Below are positions 1-6,755 of a DNA stretch of 7,156 nt, in pieces; within the stretch, counting starts at the first letter, position 1, and each line of letters begins with the position of its first letter. Source of the DNA: Pontiella sp. (GTDB lineage: Bacteria > Verrucomicrobiota > Kiritimatiellia > Kiritimatiellales > Pontiellaceae); assembly GCA_029939385.1 (NCBI GenBank), contig JAOZSZ010000071.1, forward strand, positions 1 to 7,156. The letters run 5' to 3'. The notes under the pieces were generated by a model. It was not told the DNA's origin. It saw only the letters and a list, made by a program, of their open reading frames with translations, and made no database searches. A program made the position numbers and the translations under genes.

Positions 1-1322
1 AGCCGATCGGCATGATTGTGCAAATGGGCGGACAAACCCCGCTTAACCTCGCCGACCGTCTGCTCGAAGCAGGGGTTCCCATTCTTGGAACATCCCCCAA
101 AAGCATCGCCGCCGCCGAAGACCGCGAGCTCTTCCGCCAATTGCTGAACAAGCTTGAACTCAAACAGCCTGAAAGCGGAACGGCCCGCACTCTCGACGAA
201 GCCAAGGTCATTGCCCAGCGCATCGGCCTCCCCGTCATGATCCGCCCGTCGTTCGTGCTCGGCAGCCGCGCGATGATGGTCGCTTATGAAGACGCCGAAC
301 TTGAACCCTTCGTTAATGCCGCCTTCGCCGCCAGCCCAGACCATCCGGTGCTGATCGACCGCTTCCTCGAACACGCTATCGAAGTTGATATCGATCTTAT
401 CTGCGACGGCAAAGACGTCTACGTTGGCGGGGTAATGGAACACGTTGAGGAGGCCGGCATCCATTCCGGTGATAGCGCGTGCTCTATCCCACCTTACACC
501 CTCTCTGATGACATCATTAAGCGCATCAAAACCGCCTGCACCGCCATGGCGCTAGAGCTCAATGTTAAAGGGTTAATGAATACGCAGATCGCGATAAAGG
601 ATGATGAAATCTATATTATCGAAGTCAACCCGCGCGCCTCGCGCACCGTTCCATACGTCAGCAAAGCCACGAATGTGCCGCTGGCCAATATGGCCACGCA
701 AGTCGCCATGGGAAAGACTCTGGATGAACTTGGATTGGTCGGCTTTGAACCTACGATTGAATGGTACGCCATCAAAGAAGCGGTCTTCCCCTTTAATCGA
801 TTTGCGGGCGTCGATCCCATCCTCGGGCCAGAAATGAAATCCACTGGTGAAGTGATGGGGATTGATAAAACATTCGAACTCGCCTTCTGGAAAGCTCAGA
901 TTGCAGCCGGTCAGGTTTTGCCAACTGAAGGCACCATTTTTCTCAGCGCGAAAGATCGCGACAAGAAGTGGATCGTCGAAATCGCCCAAGAATTTGCTGA
1001 CATTGGCTTCAAGCTGATTGCAACCGAAGGCACCGCGCAAGCCCTACATAATGCAGGTCTTGAAGTTCTACTTACTCACAAGCTCGCCGATGACGGAAAG
1101 AATGTCATCGATCTGATGAAAGATAATGGGGTGCAACTTCTCGTCAATACGCCCAGTGGCCCTGTCGCCCGCATTGATGAAATAAAGATTCGCTCGGAGG
1201 CTATTTTGCGAGGACTCCCCATCGTCACGACTGAATCCGGTGCCCGCGCCACGGTTAAAGCCATTCATTATATTAGAAATAATGACTGGGATGTAAAACC
1301 GATTCAGGACTATCACGCATAG
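1..1322 (+). CDS. carB: Carbamoyl-phosphate synthase large subunit, C-terminal part (5' end outside window)
   Basis: This is the large subunit of carbamoyl-phosphate synthase, which makes carbamoyl phosphate from bicarbonate, ammonia (from glutamine via CarA) and two ATP for pyrimidine and arginine synthesis in the cytoplasm. The frame is open at the left edge (first full codon at position 3), so only about 440 of the family's roughly 1070 residues are seen. Counting from the Met at position 12, the second ATP-grasp unit shows GGQTPLNLA (6-14), AEDRE (35-39), RPSFVLGSRAM (78-88), HSGDSACS (151-158), EVNPRASRTVP (204-214) and GPEMKSTGEVMG (272-283). The final 110 or so residues form the MGS-like allosteric domain, with TEGTA (338-342), THK (355-357) and NTPSG (379-383) in places used for effector binding in E. 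coli CarB. The gene ends with TAG and is followed at once by a hairpin. GC content looks higher than in the minus-strand genes next door. carA is not in view. Confidence 0.97.
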   Translation, partial: PIGMIVQMGGQTPLNLADRLLEAGVPILGTSPKSIAAAEDRELFRQLLNKLELKQPESGTARTLDEAKVIAQRIGLPVMIRPSFVLGSRAMMVAYEDAELEPFVNAAFAASPDHPVLIDRFLEHAIEVDIDLICDGKDVYVGGVMEHVEEAGIHSGDSACSIPPYTLSDDIIKRIKTACTAMALELNVKGLMNTQIAIKDDEIYIIEVNPRASRTVPYVSKATNVPLANMATQVAMGKTLDELGLVGFEPTIEWYAIKEAVFPFNRFAGVDPILGPEMKSTGEVMGIDKTFELAFWKAQIAAGQVLPTEGTIFLSAKDRDKKWIVEIAQEFADIGFKLIATEGTAQALHNAGLEVLLTHKLADDGKNVIDLMKDNGVQLLVNTPSGPVARIDEIKIRSEAILRGLPIVTTESGARATVKAIHYIRNNDWDVKPIQDYHA

Positions 1323-1350
1323 AACGCTCCTAAAAAGGAGCCGTTCTTAT
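1321..1350 (+). terminator. Hairpin terminator after carB
   Basis: Arms AGAACGCTCC (1321-1330) and GGAGCCGTTCT (1337-1347) pair with one bulged C around the loop TAAAAA. The stem begins within the carB stop codon. The trailing T-tract (TTCTTAT) is short, so termination may be modest. The hairpin lies between the convergent carB and lpxK genes and could also slow minus-strand transcripts, although that strand has no T-run after the stem. Confidence 0.6.
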
Positions 1351-1411
1351 AAGAAAGCGAGGAAAGGGTCGTGTTATTCGAACTTTTTCGGACGGGGCGA
1401 TATAGAGTATT

Positions 1412-2593
1412 CTATGCCGTGCGGTGCTTTTTAAAACAGATGCGAGATATCCAATCCATGAATTCCTCTTCTCCGGTAAACATTTCGATTTCAACTCGCA
1501 TAAACCAAATCGGAATATCCAACCGTTCAATAAAAGGAAAGCGTACCGCATCTTTTTCGGTTGTCAGAATGGCCTCGGCTCCTGATTTTATACTTTGATT
1601 GATCGTATCAATGATTTCTTGCTGACTGAATCGGTGATGATCTGAAAAACGTTTTGCATAAACAATTTCTGCGCCAAAATCTCGGAGAGCATTTTCAAAA
1701 CTTTCAGGAACAGCGATCGCCGAAACCGCCGCAATTTTCATCCCTTTGAGTTTATTTAGATCGTAGGTTGTGCTACCGAAGACATTCTTAAGATATTTAG
1801 CAGCATGGCGGCATTCTGAAATTTCTGCATGGGGATTCATCCGGCGTAACTGTTCTTTAAGCTCAGGGGCTCCCCCTTCTTTGCATTTAGTAATAAAGAT
1901 AAAGCCCGCCCGTTTTATGTTACGCATGGGTTCACGTAATAATCCGCGCGGAAGAAGGTGCCCGCCACCAAATGGATTGGTTTGGTCAACTAAAGCAATA
2001 TCAAGTCGGTGACCCAGTTTTAGATACTGAAACCCATCATCAAGAATTAAGGTATCGCACCCCAATTCTTTGATGGCATATTTACCGGCTTTAACGCGAT
2101 CTTTGTCGACGACAACGGCGACGTCGGGAAGATTGGAAGCAAGCATATACGGTTCATCGCCTGCAGTATGAGAATCAAGCAAGAGGCGTTTTCCATCGGA
2201 CACAACACGCGGTGGGGTTTCAATCTTTCCCGTGGTGATCCGTTGAGTCATTTTCTGAAGAAAGGGCAATTCCTTACTTTTGTATCCCCGACTTAAAATC
2301 GCTACTTTACGACCTTGCTTTTGCAAGTGACGAGCAAAAACCTCCACCACCGGTGTCTTTCCGGTTCCGCCTACGGTTAGGTTTCCAACACTAATAACCT
2401 GACATCCAAGAGTATTAGGACGAATGATGCGATGACGGTATAGCCATAACCTCACTTGAACAATAATGGCAAAAATCCAGGAAAGCACATGCAGTATACT
2501 ACGCATCACCAAGGCCATCTTTCCCTTGATTCGACCCTCGATGACATCAAGCAAGTAGGTTTCTAACTGTTCAATTTTCTGTTTATTATTCAT
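1412..2593 (-). CDS. lpxK: Tetraacyldisaccharide 4'-kinase (lipid A biosynthesis)
   Basis: LpxK phosphorylates the 4' position of the tetra-acyl disaccharide 1-phosphate to give lipid IVA at the inner face of the cytoplasmic membrane. The 393-aa protein has a hydrophobic N-terminal segment (about 33-51) that probably anchors it in the membrane, the P-loop motif [14 protein letters not shown] (68-81), SRGY (101-104), GDEP (145-148, the acidic catalytic region in characterised LpxK), LDDGFQY (184-190), [12 protein letters not shown] (206-217), SDHHRF (317-322, catalytic His region) and TTEKDAVR (344-351). The length is slightly above the usual 320-360 because of about 30 extra N-terminal residues, LEQ-type sequence that I recall in PVC-group LpxK. 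That supports the start at 2593 even though no clear Shine-Dalgarno precedes it. The usual DDGFQH carries Tyr instead of His. It lies 30 bp downstream of metK, so co-transcription and perhaps translational coupling are likely. Confidence 0.95.
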   Translation of the reverse strand: MNNKQKIEQLETYLLDVIEGRIKGKMALVMRSILHVLSWIFAIIVQVRLWLYRHRIIRPNTLGCQVISVGNLTVGGTGKTPVVEVFARHLQKQGRKVAILSRGYKSKELPFLQKMTQRITTGKIETPPRVVSDGKRLLLDSHTAGDEPYMLASNLPDVAVVVDKDRVKAGKYAIKELGCDTLILDDGFQYLKLGHRLDIALVDQTNPFGGGHLLPRGLLREPMRNIKRAGFIFITKCKEGGAPELKEQLRRMNPHAEISECRHAAKYLKNVFGSTTYDLNKLKGMKIAAVSAIAVPESFENALRDFGAEIVYAKRFSDHHRFSQQEIIDTINQSIKSGAEAILTTEKDAVRFPFIERLDIPIWFMRVEIEMFTGEEEFMDWISRICFKKHRTA

Positions 2594-2623
2594 CTAATAT
2601 CAATCAATGGGTGAAAATATATC

Positions 2624-3811
2624 TTACAAATTAATTATTTTTCGTAGCGCGTCAACTTTATCAATTTGTTCCCACGGAAACAGAGAACGACCAAAATGAC
2701 CATAGGCCGCGGAATCACGATAACTCCAACCATTTGGCGTTAGTAGCCCCAAATCAGCAATAAGTGCGCTAGGGCGAAAATCAAAGAGATCTCCCGACTT
2801 TAAAATTTCTTCGATCAGATGATCATCAATGGTTCCCGTTCCATAGGTATCCACATTAATACTTAACGGTTTCGGCACACCAATCGCATAAGCCACTTGA
2901 ATTTCACACTTATCGGCTAGTCCGGCCGCCACAATATTCTTTGCTGCGTAACGAGAATAATATGCGGCCGAACGATCAACCTTCGAAGGATCTTTTCCTG
3001 AGAAAGCACCCCCGCCATGACTTCCCACCCCTCCATAAGTATCCACAATAATCTTACGTCCGGTCAATCCAGCATCGCCATGTGGCCCACCAATTACAAA
3101 TTTTCCAGTGGGATTAATAAAATATTCGGTATCATCCTTAAGTAACCCCGTCGGACCGAGTACCTTTTTGCAGACTTTAATAAGATCTTCTCGAATTTGT
3201 TCTAACGAGACATCATCCGTTTGATGCGAAATAACAATGGTATCGATAAAAATAGGTTTCCCATTGATGTGCTGGACGGAAACCTGAGACTTAGCATCGG
3301 GTCGAAGATAGGGAATCGTTCCTGCTTTACGAATTTTTTGAAGCTCATCAAGTAACCGATGACTATAAGCAATGGGTGCTGGCATCAACTCTTCAGTGGC
3401 ATTGCTGGCATAACCAAACATCATGCCTTGATCGCCTGCGCCTTGTTCTAAGAAAAGCCCTTCTCCCTCAGTCACACCCTGAGAAATATCTGGAGACTGG
3501 CCATGAAGGCGATTGATATATTCAAAAGTATCTGCACAAAACTCAAGTTCTTCGCGATCATATCCAATATCACGAACCACTCCGCGAACAATTGAATCTA
3601 TATCAATATCTTCCCAGCCGTTGCAGCTAATTTCTCCCGCATTGACTACCAGATTTGTCGTCGTTAGTGTTTCGCAGGCCACACGACTTTTCGAATCTTT
3701 TTCTAAACAGGCATCAAGAATGGCATCAGAAATTTGATCACAAACCTTATCAGGATGTCCCTCGGAAACGGATTCTGATGTAAAAACATGGTCAACTCGA
3801 ATTTTACTCAT
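2624..3811 (-). CDS. metK: S-adenosylmethionine synthase
   Basis: MetK condenses methionine and ATP into S-adenosylmethionine, the methyl donor of the cell, releasing phosphate and pyrophosphate; it acts as a cytoplasmic tetramer. The 395-aa protein has the normal family length and all three domains. Visible motifs are VSEGHPDK (15-22, ATP-binding loop), GAGDQG (124-129, methionine/ATP site), [18 protein letters not shown] (231-248) and the phosphate-binding GGGAFSGKD (266-274), followed by KVDRSAAY (277-284). The start at 3811 is supported by the conserved N-terminus and by AGAGG eight bases upstream. It is the first gene of a probable metK-lpxK unit and is divergent from the HAD gene. No residue known to be essential appears lost. 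No recognised SAM riboswitch consensus was found in its leader. Confidence 0.98.
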   Translation of the reverse strand: MSKIRVDHVFTSESVSEGHPDKVCDQISDAILDACLEKDSKSRVACETLTTTNLVVNAGEISCNGWEDIDIDSIVRGVVRDIGYDREELEFCADTFEYINRLHGQSPDISQGVTEGEGLFLEQGAGDQGMMFGYASNATEELMPAPIAYSHRLLDELQKIRKAGTIPYLRPDAKSQVSVQHINGKPIFIDTIVISHQTDDVSLEQIREDLIKVCKKVLGPTGLLKDDTEYFINPTGKFVIGGPHGDAGLTGRKIIVDTYGGVGSHGGGAFSGKDPSKVDRSAAYYSRYAAKNIVAAGLADKCEIQVAYAIGVPKPLSINVDTYGTGTIDDHLIEEILKSGDLFDFRPSALIADLGLLTPNGWSYRDSAAYGHFGRSLFPWEQIDKVDALRKIINL

Positions 3812-3819
3812 GGAAAAAA

Positions 3820-3824
3820 CCTCT
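3820..3824 (-). promoter_or_regulatory. Ribosome binding site of metK
   Basis: AGAGG on the minus strand lies 8 bases before the metK ATG (3811-3809), a good spacing. It fixes the metK start and contrasts with lpxK and dus, which have no obvious Shine-Dalgarno. Confidence 0.65.
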
Positions 3825-3917
3825 ATTCATTCGCTTATGCGGATTTAGTAATATAAGGACAGAAGCTATAGTACCGCCTCGGCTCTTTCCACAAAAAAGT
3901 AAGTAAAAATTGGTTAC

Positions 3918-3934
3918 TCAAGCTCCATGCTTGA
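3918..3934. repeat. Inverted repeat TCAAGC-N5-GCTTGA
   Basis: Perfect 6-bp arms, TCAAGC (3918-3923) and GCTTGA (3929-3934), flank the spacer TCCAT. The right arm overlaps the TTGACC box proposed as the -35 of the HAD gene. It could be a protein operator for either divergent gene or, when transcribed from the minus strand, an RNA hairpin in the metK leader. The symmetry is seen directly; the function is a guess. Confidence 0.4.
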
Positions 3935-3959
3935 CCGCGCTCATGGTCCTTCATACTCT
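3931..3959 (+). promoter_or_regulatory. Candidate sigma-70-type promoter of the HAD gene
   Basis: TTGACC (3931-3936; five of six bases match TTGACA) is followed after 17 bp by TACTCT (3954-3959), a weak -10; CATACT (3952-3957) is an alternative at 15 bp. The predicted transcript would start about 20 bases before the ATG at 3986. The -35 overlaps an inverted repeat, which would suit repression, but this is inference. Confidence 0.35.
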
Positions 3960-3985
3960 TTCTAGTTATTAGGAAAATACCTGCT

Positions 3986-4870
3986 ATGAAAGAATTTAAA
4001 AAAACGGATCTCATCAACTTTCTTCCTCGATTTAAAACCTTTGTCGGCATTGACTCCGATGGTTGTATTTTCGACACCATGGAAACCAAACAGAAGAACC
4101 ATTTTCATCCAGCAATCATTCGACATTGGAACTTAGAAGCCATTGAACCACAAGTACGTGCCGCCGCTGAATTCGTCTATCTCTATTCCACCTTTCGGGG
4201 TCTAAACCGCTTCCTCGGTCTATGCAAAATGTTCGAACTCCTCAACGATTGGCCGGACGCATATGAAAAATCCGCCCTCCCCGATCCTTCCGACCTTCGT
4301 ACTTATTGCGACTCCGGCTTACCCCTCGGGAACGATACCCTCCGGGCTGAGGCCAAACGTACCGGTAGCAGCTTACTTGCAGAAACTTATGCATGGAGTG
4401 TCGAATTGAATATCGATATCGATCAAAATATGCCCAACCCGCCCCCGTTTCAAGGAGCAGAAGATGCTCTAAAGCTTATCGCAAAGAACTCCGATGCCAT
4501 CGTTATTTCCCAAACACAAGCCGTTGCCCTGCTCAAAGATTGGTATCGCGATAATCTTGCTAAATATGTTTCGGTCATTGCTGGCCCTGAACTTGGCAGT
4601 AAGATCGATCATTTTAATATGTCAGCCGTCAATCGTTATCCCGCCAAATCCATTCTTATGATTGGCGATGCCCTCGGTGATCTGGCCGCCGCTGAAGCTA
4701 TTGGATGTAACTTCTACCCCATAAATCCGGGCGATGAAGTTGAAAGTTGGAAACGCTTCATGAACGAAGCCTATTCCAATTTTCTGGCCGGAGGATTTCC
4801 AGAGGATTATCAACAACAAATTAACCACGAGTTTAAAGCCCTGCTTCCAGGGACACCGCCTTGGAAATAG
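3986..4870 (+). CDS. HAD-superfamily hydrolase (phosphatase-like), substrate unknown
   Basis: The 294-aa protein has the full set of haloacid dehalogenase motifs. Motif I is GIDSDGCIFDT (21-31, nucleophile D23 and acid/base D25), motif II VISQT (173-177, S175 or T177), motif III K206 in GSKID, and motif IV MIGDALGDLAAA (225-236, D228 and D232 for magnesium). With Asp at the second motif I position and a GDxxxD motif IV it is expected to remove phosphate from a small molecule. The long stretch between motif I and motif II (about 34-155) is a mainly helical cap (C1-type position) that would set substrate choice; it is rich in aromatic residues (WNLEA, FVYLYSTFRGLNRF, NDWPDAY). No signal peptide is seen, so it is probably cytoplasmic. 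I recall similar long-cap HAD proteins in Planctomycetes and relatives, sometimes near sugar genes, but no such partner is present here. AGGA (3971-3974) is a weak ribosome site 11 bases before the ATG. Confidence 0.85.
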   Translation: MKEFKKTDLINFLPRFKTFVGIDSDGCIFDTMETKQKNHFHPAIIRHWNLEAIEPQVRAAAEFVYLYSTFRGLNRFLGLCKMFELLNDWPDAYEKSALPDPSDLRTYCDSGLPLGNDTLRAEAKRTGSSLLAETYAWSVELNIDIDQNMPNPPPFQGAEDALKLIAKNSDAIVISQTQAVALLKDWYRDNLAKYVSVIAGPELGSKIDHFNMSAVNRYPAKSILMIGDALGDLAAAEAIGCNFYPINPGDEVESWKRFMNEAYSNFLAGGFPEDYQQQINHEFKALLPGTPPWK

Positions 4871-4960
4871 AGAAACTTGACCCCTGACAAAAAGCCCACA
4901 AGCCCACTTAAACCACGGCCGTACTAAACTAAATCCATGCGTCTAAATGATGATCTTCGC

Positions 4961-4989
4961 TTGATTGTTTCATTCGGTTCAGGGATATT
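4961..4989 (+). promoter_or_regulatory. Candidate promoter of efpL
   Basis: TTGATT (4961-4966, four of six) and GATATT (4984-4989, four of six) are separated by 17 bp in the 145-bp gap after the HAD gene. Transcription from here would leave a leader of about 20 bases holding the strong AAGGAG site. No terminator was recognised after the HAD gene, so read-through from it is also possible. Confidence 0.35.
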
Positions 4990-5003
4990 TCGCAGTTCCA
5001 AAC

Positions 5004-5009
5004 AAGGAG
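5004..5009 (+). promoter_or_regulatory. Ribosome binding site of efpL (decides the start)
   Basis: AAGGAG sits 6 bases before the ATG at 5016. It selects that ATG over an in-frame ATG at 4965, which would add 17 residues with no counterpart in the EF-P/YeiP family. Confidence 0.85.
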
Positions 5010-5015
5010 AACTTT

Positions 5016-5582
5016 ATGATTAAAGCCTGCGATTTAAAAAAATCATCCATCATTGATATTGATGGCACCCCGCACATTATCCAAAGAATTACGTCACAAT
5101 CACCCACAGCACGCGGCGGAACCACCATCTACAAAGTACGATTCCGTAATGTATCCACCAAACAAAAGGTCGACCAGACCTATCGAGGCGACGATGCCCT
5201 TCAGGAAGCCTCGTTCGACTCTAAGGAAGTTCAATATCTCTATCAGGATGGCGACCGCTACGCCTTTATGGATTTAGAAAACTACGAGCAATTTGAGCTC
5301 TTTAAAGAAGACATCGAAGAATGCCTACCCTTCCTTGTTGAAGATATGGAAGGAATCATCGCCCTCATTTCTGAGGGCAAGGTTCTAACCTTACGGATGC
5401 CCGACACCATCGAACTAGAGATTGTCGAATGCCCTCCGGCCATGAAAGGAGCTTCGGCCACCTCTCGCACAAAACCCGCAACACTTAGCACCGGATTGAT
5501 TGTTCAAGTACCGGAATACATTGAATCAGGCGAAACCATCAAAATTGACACTAAAGAGCGCAAATATCTCTCACGCGCTTAA
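5016..5582 (+). CDS. efpL: Elongation factor P-like protein (YeiP/EfpL)
   Basis: This EF-P paralogue binds the ribosome near the E site and helps peptide-bond formation at difficult proline-containing motifs; in E. coli the protein YeiP, renamed EfpL, relieves a set of stalls overlapping with EF-P. The 188-aa product has the three-domain EF-P plan: an N-terminal KOW-like domain (about 1-65) and two OB folds. The loop at the tip of domain I reads QSPTARGGTT (28-37) and matches the E. coli YeiP loop QSPTARGAAT, with Arg at residue 33, rather than the modifiable Lys loop of true EF-P. The C-terminal signature is KGASATSRTKPATLSTG, then VQVPEYI, ending in ERKYLSRA, also YeiP-like. E. coli YeiP is 190 aa, so the length fits the start at 5016. 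A canonical efp should exist elsewhere in the genome. The gene has its own candidate promoter and a strong terminator, which suggests a single-gene transcript. Confidence 0.93.
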   Translation: MIKACDLKKSSIIDIDGTPHIIQRITSQSPTARGGTTIYKVRFRNVSTKQKVDQTYRGDDALQEASFDSKEVQYLYQDGDRYAFMDLENYEQFELFKEDIEECLPFLVEDMEGIIALISEGKVLTLRMPDTIELEIVECPPAMKGASATSRTKPATLSTGLIVQVPEYIESGETIKIDTKERKYLSRA

Positions 5583-5604
5583 TTCTCTAACCGTAAAAAG
5601 GGGG

Positions 5605-5649
5605 CAAAGAAAACACCGATTCTTTTCTCGGTGTTCTTTGTCTTCTTTT
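5605..5649 (+). terminator. Rho-independent terminator after efpL
   Basis: The stem is CAAAG (5605-5609) plus AACACCGA (5612-5619), pairing with TCGGTGTT (5628-5635) plus CTTTG (5636-5640), with an AA bulge on the left arm and an 8-base loop. The T-rich tail TCTTCTTTT (5641-5649) follows. It lies 22 bp after the efpL stop and separates efpL from dus. Confidence 0.88.
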
Positions 5650-5650
5650 G

Positions 5651-5665
5651 CGGATAACAAATCCG
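5651..5665 (+). repeat. Short hairpin directly before the dus start codon
   Basis: CGGAT (5651-5655) and ATCCG (5661-5665) are perfect complements around the loop AACAA, and only one base separates the hairpin from the ATG at 5667. It occupies the place where a Shine-Dalgarno would lie, and none is visible. It may limit or gate translation of dus, or be chance at this length. Confidence 0.35.
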
Positions 5666-5666
5666 T

Positions 5667-6707
5667 ATGAGTGACACTGATCCAACCTTAATCTTGGCAC
5701 CAATGCGGGGCATCACAACCATGCATTATCGTCGGGTCTTCGTCCGCCACTTTCAAGGGCTCGATCTTGAGATGGCTCCGTTCATTTCAACTGTGAGTGC
5801 GGAAAAGATTAACCCGAAGCTGTTAAAGGATATACTTCCGGAAAACAATTCGGGGTTACCACTGATTCCGCAACTCATCGGAAATAAAGCCGACGATTTT
5901 GTGCAAATGTCCATTGCACTACACGATCTGGGCTATGAAGAGGTTAACTGGAATATGGGATGCCCGCATAAGCCGATCCGGAAGAAACGACGAGGTTCCG
6001 GTTTGCTTCCCTATCCCGATACGGTCGATGCCTTTCTTGATCAAGTATGCGATAGAAGCCCCTGTAAGATTTCCGTTAAAGTTCGTCTTGGCGTATCAAA
6101 CAAACTAGAGCTCATGAAGCTCATCCCAATCTTAAACAAATATCCACTCAGCGAGATCGTTGTGCATCCACGCACTGCTGAGCAAATGTATAAAGGCACC
6201 GTGGATCTCGATGCTTTTGAAGAAGCCTTTCATTTGCTAACTCGTCCCGTTTGCTACAACGGCGATATCAATAATATTTCATTTTTCAAATCCTTAAAAA
6301 CCCGTTTCCCAAAAATCAATCGATTCATGCTTGGTCGCGGTCTATTAGCAAACCCATTCCTTTGTGAGGAAATCAAAGCAGACTCCGCACACCTTCGAAG
6401 GTGTGAATTCACACCTTCGAAGGTCTGCAGAAAGATTACACGCATTATTCATTTCCATGAAGAGCTACTTTCCGCTTACGAAAGCGTCCTTTACGGGGAT
6501 CAACCTGTTTTAGGAAAAATGAAAGAGTTTTGGACCTATCAAACCATCCATCTATCCAATGGTCATAAGATGTTTAAAAAACTAAAAAAAACCCAACGTC
6601 TTTCCACCTATAAGGAGATTGTCGCCGAGTTCCTTGCAGATGCAACGTGGAGAGCAGATTATTTATCTAGTAAAGCTAGCGACGCCCCTCTAACAACTAT
6701 GCCTTAA
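5667..6707 (+). CDS. dus: tRNA-dihydrouridine synthase family protein
   Basis: Dus enzymes use FMN and NADPH to reduce specific uridines in tRNA to dihydrouridine. The 346-aa protein begins with the FMN-barrel motif LAPMRGIT (10-17), then PQLIGN (68-73), NWNMGCP (94-100, with C99 as the catalytic cysteine), SVKVRLG (136-142, FMN-contact lysine), VVHPRTAEQ (165-173), YNGDI (197-201) and MLGRGLLANPF (221-231), followed by a C-terminal helical tRNA-binding domain (about 255-335). All key residues are kept, so it should be active; which uridine it modifies, and whether it is DusA-, B- or C-like, cannot be decided here. An in-frame stop at 5655-5657 means the start cannot lie further upstream; ATG 5667 fits family length but has no Shine-Dalgarno. 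Residues 242-253, in the linker between barrel and helical domain, are encoded by a perfect 34-bp palindrome. The upstream terminator implies its own promoter or leaky read-through. Confidence 0.93.
   Translation: MSDTDPTLILAPMRGITTMHYRRVFVRHFQGLDLEMAPFISTVSAEKINPKLLKDILPENNSGLPLIPQLIGNKADDFVQMSIALHDLGYEEVNWNMGCPHKPIRKKRRGSGLLPYPDTVDAFLDQVCDRSPCKISVKVRLGVSNKLELMKLIPILNKYPLSEIVVHPRTAEQMYKGTVDLDAFEEAFHLLTRPVCYNGDINNISFFKSLKTRFPKINRFMLGRGLLANPFLCEEIKADSAHLRRCEFTPSKVCRKITRIIHFHEELLSAYESVLYGDQPVLGKMKEFWTYQTIHLSNGHKMFKKLKKTQRLSTYKEIVAEFLADATWRADYLSSKASDAPLTTMP
6378..6428. repeat. Compound palindromic element inside dus
   Basis: A perfect 34-bp palindrome runs from 6391 to 6424, centred on GAATTC (6405-6410). 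It contains a direct repeat, CACACCTTCGAAGGT at 6388-6402 and at 6410-6424 (22-bp period), and the left copy is itself part of an 18-bp palindrome, CACACCTTCGAAGGTGTG (6388-6405). GCAGA (6378-6382) and TCTGC (6424-6428) add a further short complementary pair offset by a bulge on the left. The element is in frame and encodes part of the Dus inter-domain linker (residues 238-254). The nested symmetry is far beyond what codon choice would need. It could be an inserted palindromic mini-element or a cruciform/hairpin-forming site. Confidence 0.8.
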
Positions 6708-6755
6708 AAAAACGATCGGATGAACCATTCCTTTAAAACCCAGATCAGACCCTTT

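Larger units (their letters stand above)
3812..3985. promoter_or_regulatory. Divergent intergenic region between metK and the HAD gene
   Basis: These 174 bp separate two divergently transcribed genes and must hold the promoters of both. For metK, minus-strand -10-like boxes TATATT (3855-3850) and TACTAT (3873-3868) are present, but neither has a convincing -35 box. On the minus strand the leader also contains the complementary pair AAGGAC (3951-3946) and GTCCTT (3860-3855), which could close a structure of about 100 nt containing the hairpin at 3918-3934. SAM-I, SAM-II and SAM-IV riboswitch signatures as I remember them were looked for and not seen. That there is regulation here is inferred from layout alone. 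Confidence 0.45.

Noticed and set aside
573..1040. 155-codon open frame on the minus strand inside carB
   Set aside because: The plus-strand carB protein is conserved throughout; the antisense product resembles nothing I know and has no ribosome site worth noting.
2980..2989. CCTTCGAAGG in metK, identical to the core of the dus palindrome
   Set aside because: It encodes the conserved MetK stretch DPSKVDRS, flanking bases do not match the dus element, and a 10-bp palindrome can arise from codon choice. Not a second copy.
3812..3985. Known SAM riboswitch upstream of metK
   Set aside because: The conserved cores of SAM-I, SAM-II and SAM-IV as I remember them are not present on the minus strand.
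4892..4907. Two tandem copies of AAGCCCAC after the HAD gene
   Set aside because: Only two 8-bp units with no further symmetry; short enough to be chance and not tied to any gene signal.
4965..5015. Upstream in-frame ATG extending efpL by 17 residues
   Set aside because: The extension has no counterpart in YeiP, and AAGGAG lies at ideal distance from the ATG at 5016; the upstream ATG also falls in the candidate promoter.
6708..6755. Possible terminator between convergent dus and the CYTH gene
   Set aside because: The minus strand has a run of seven T (6712-6706) but only a weak, bulged 5-bp stem several bases away; no convincing hairpin on either strand.
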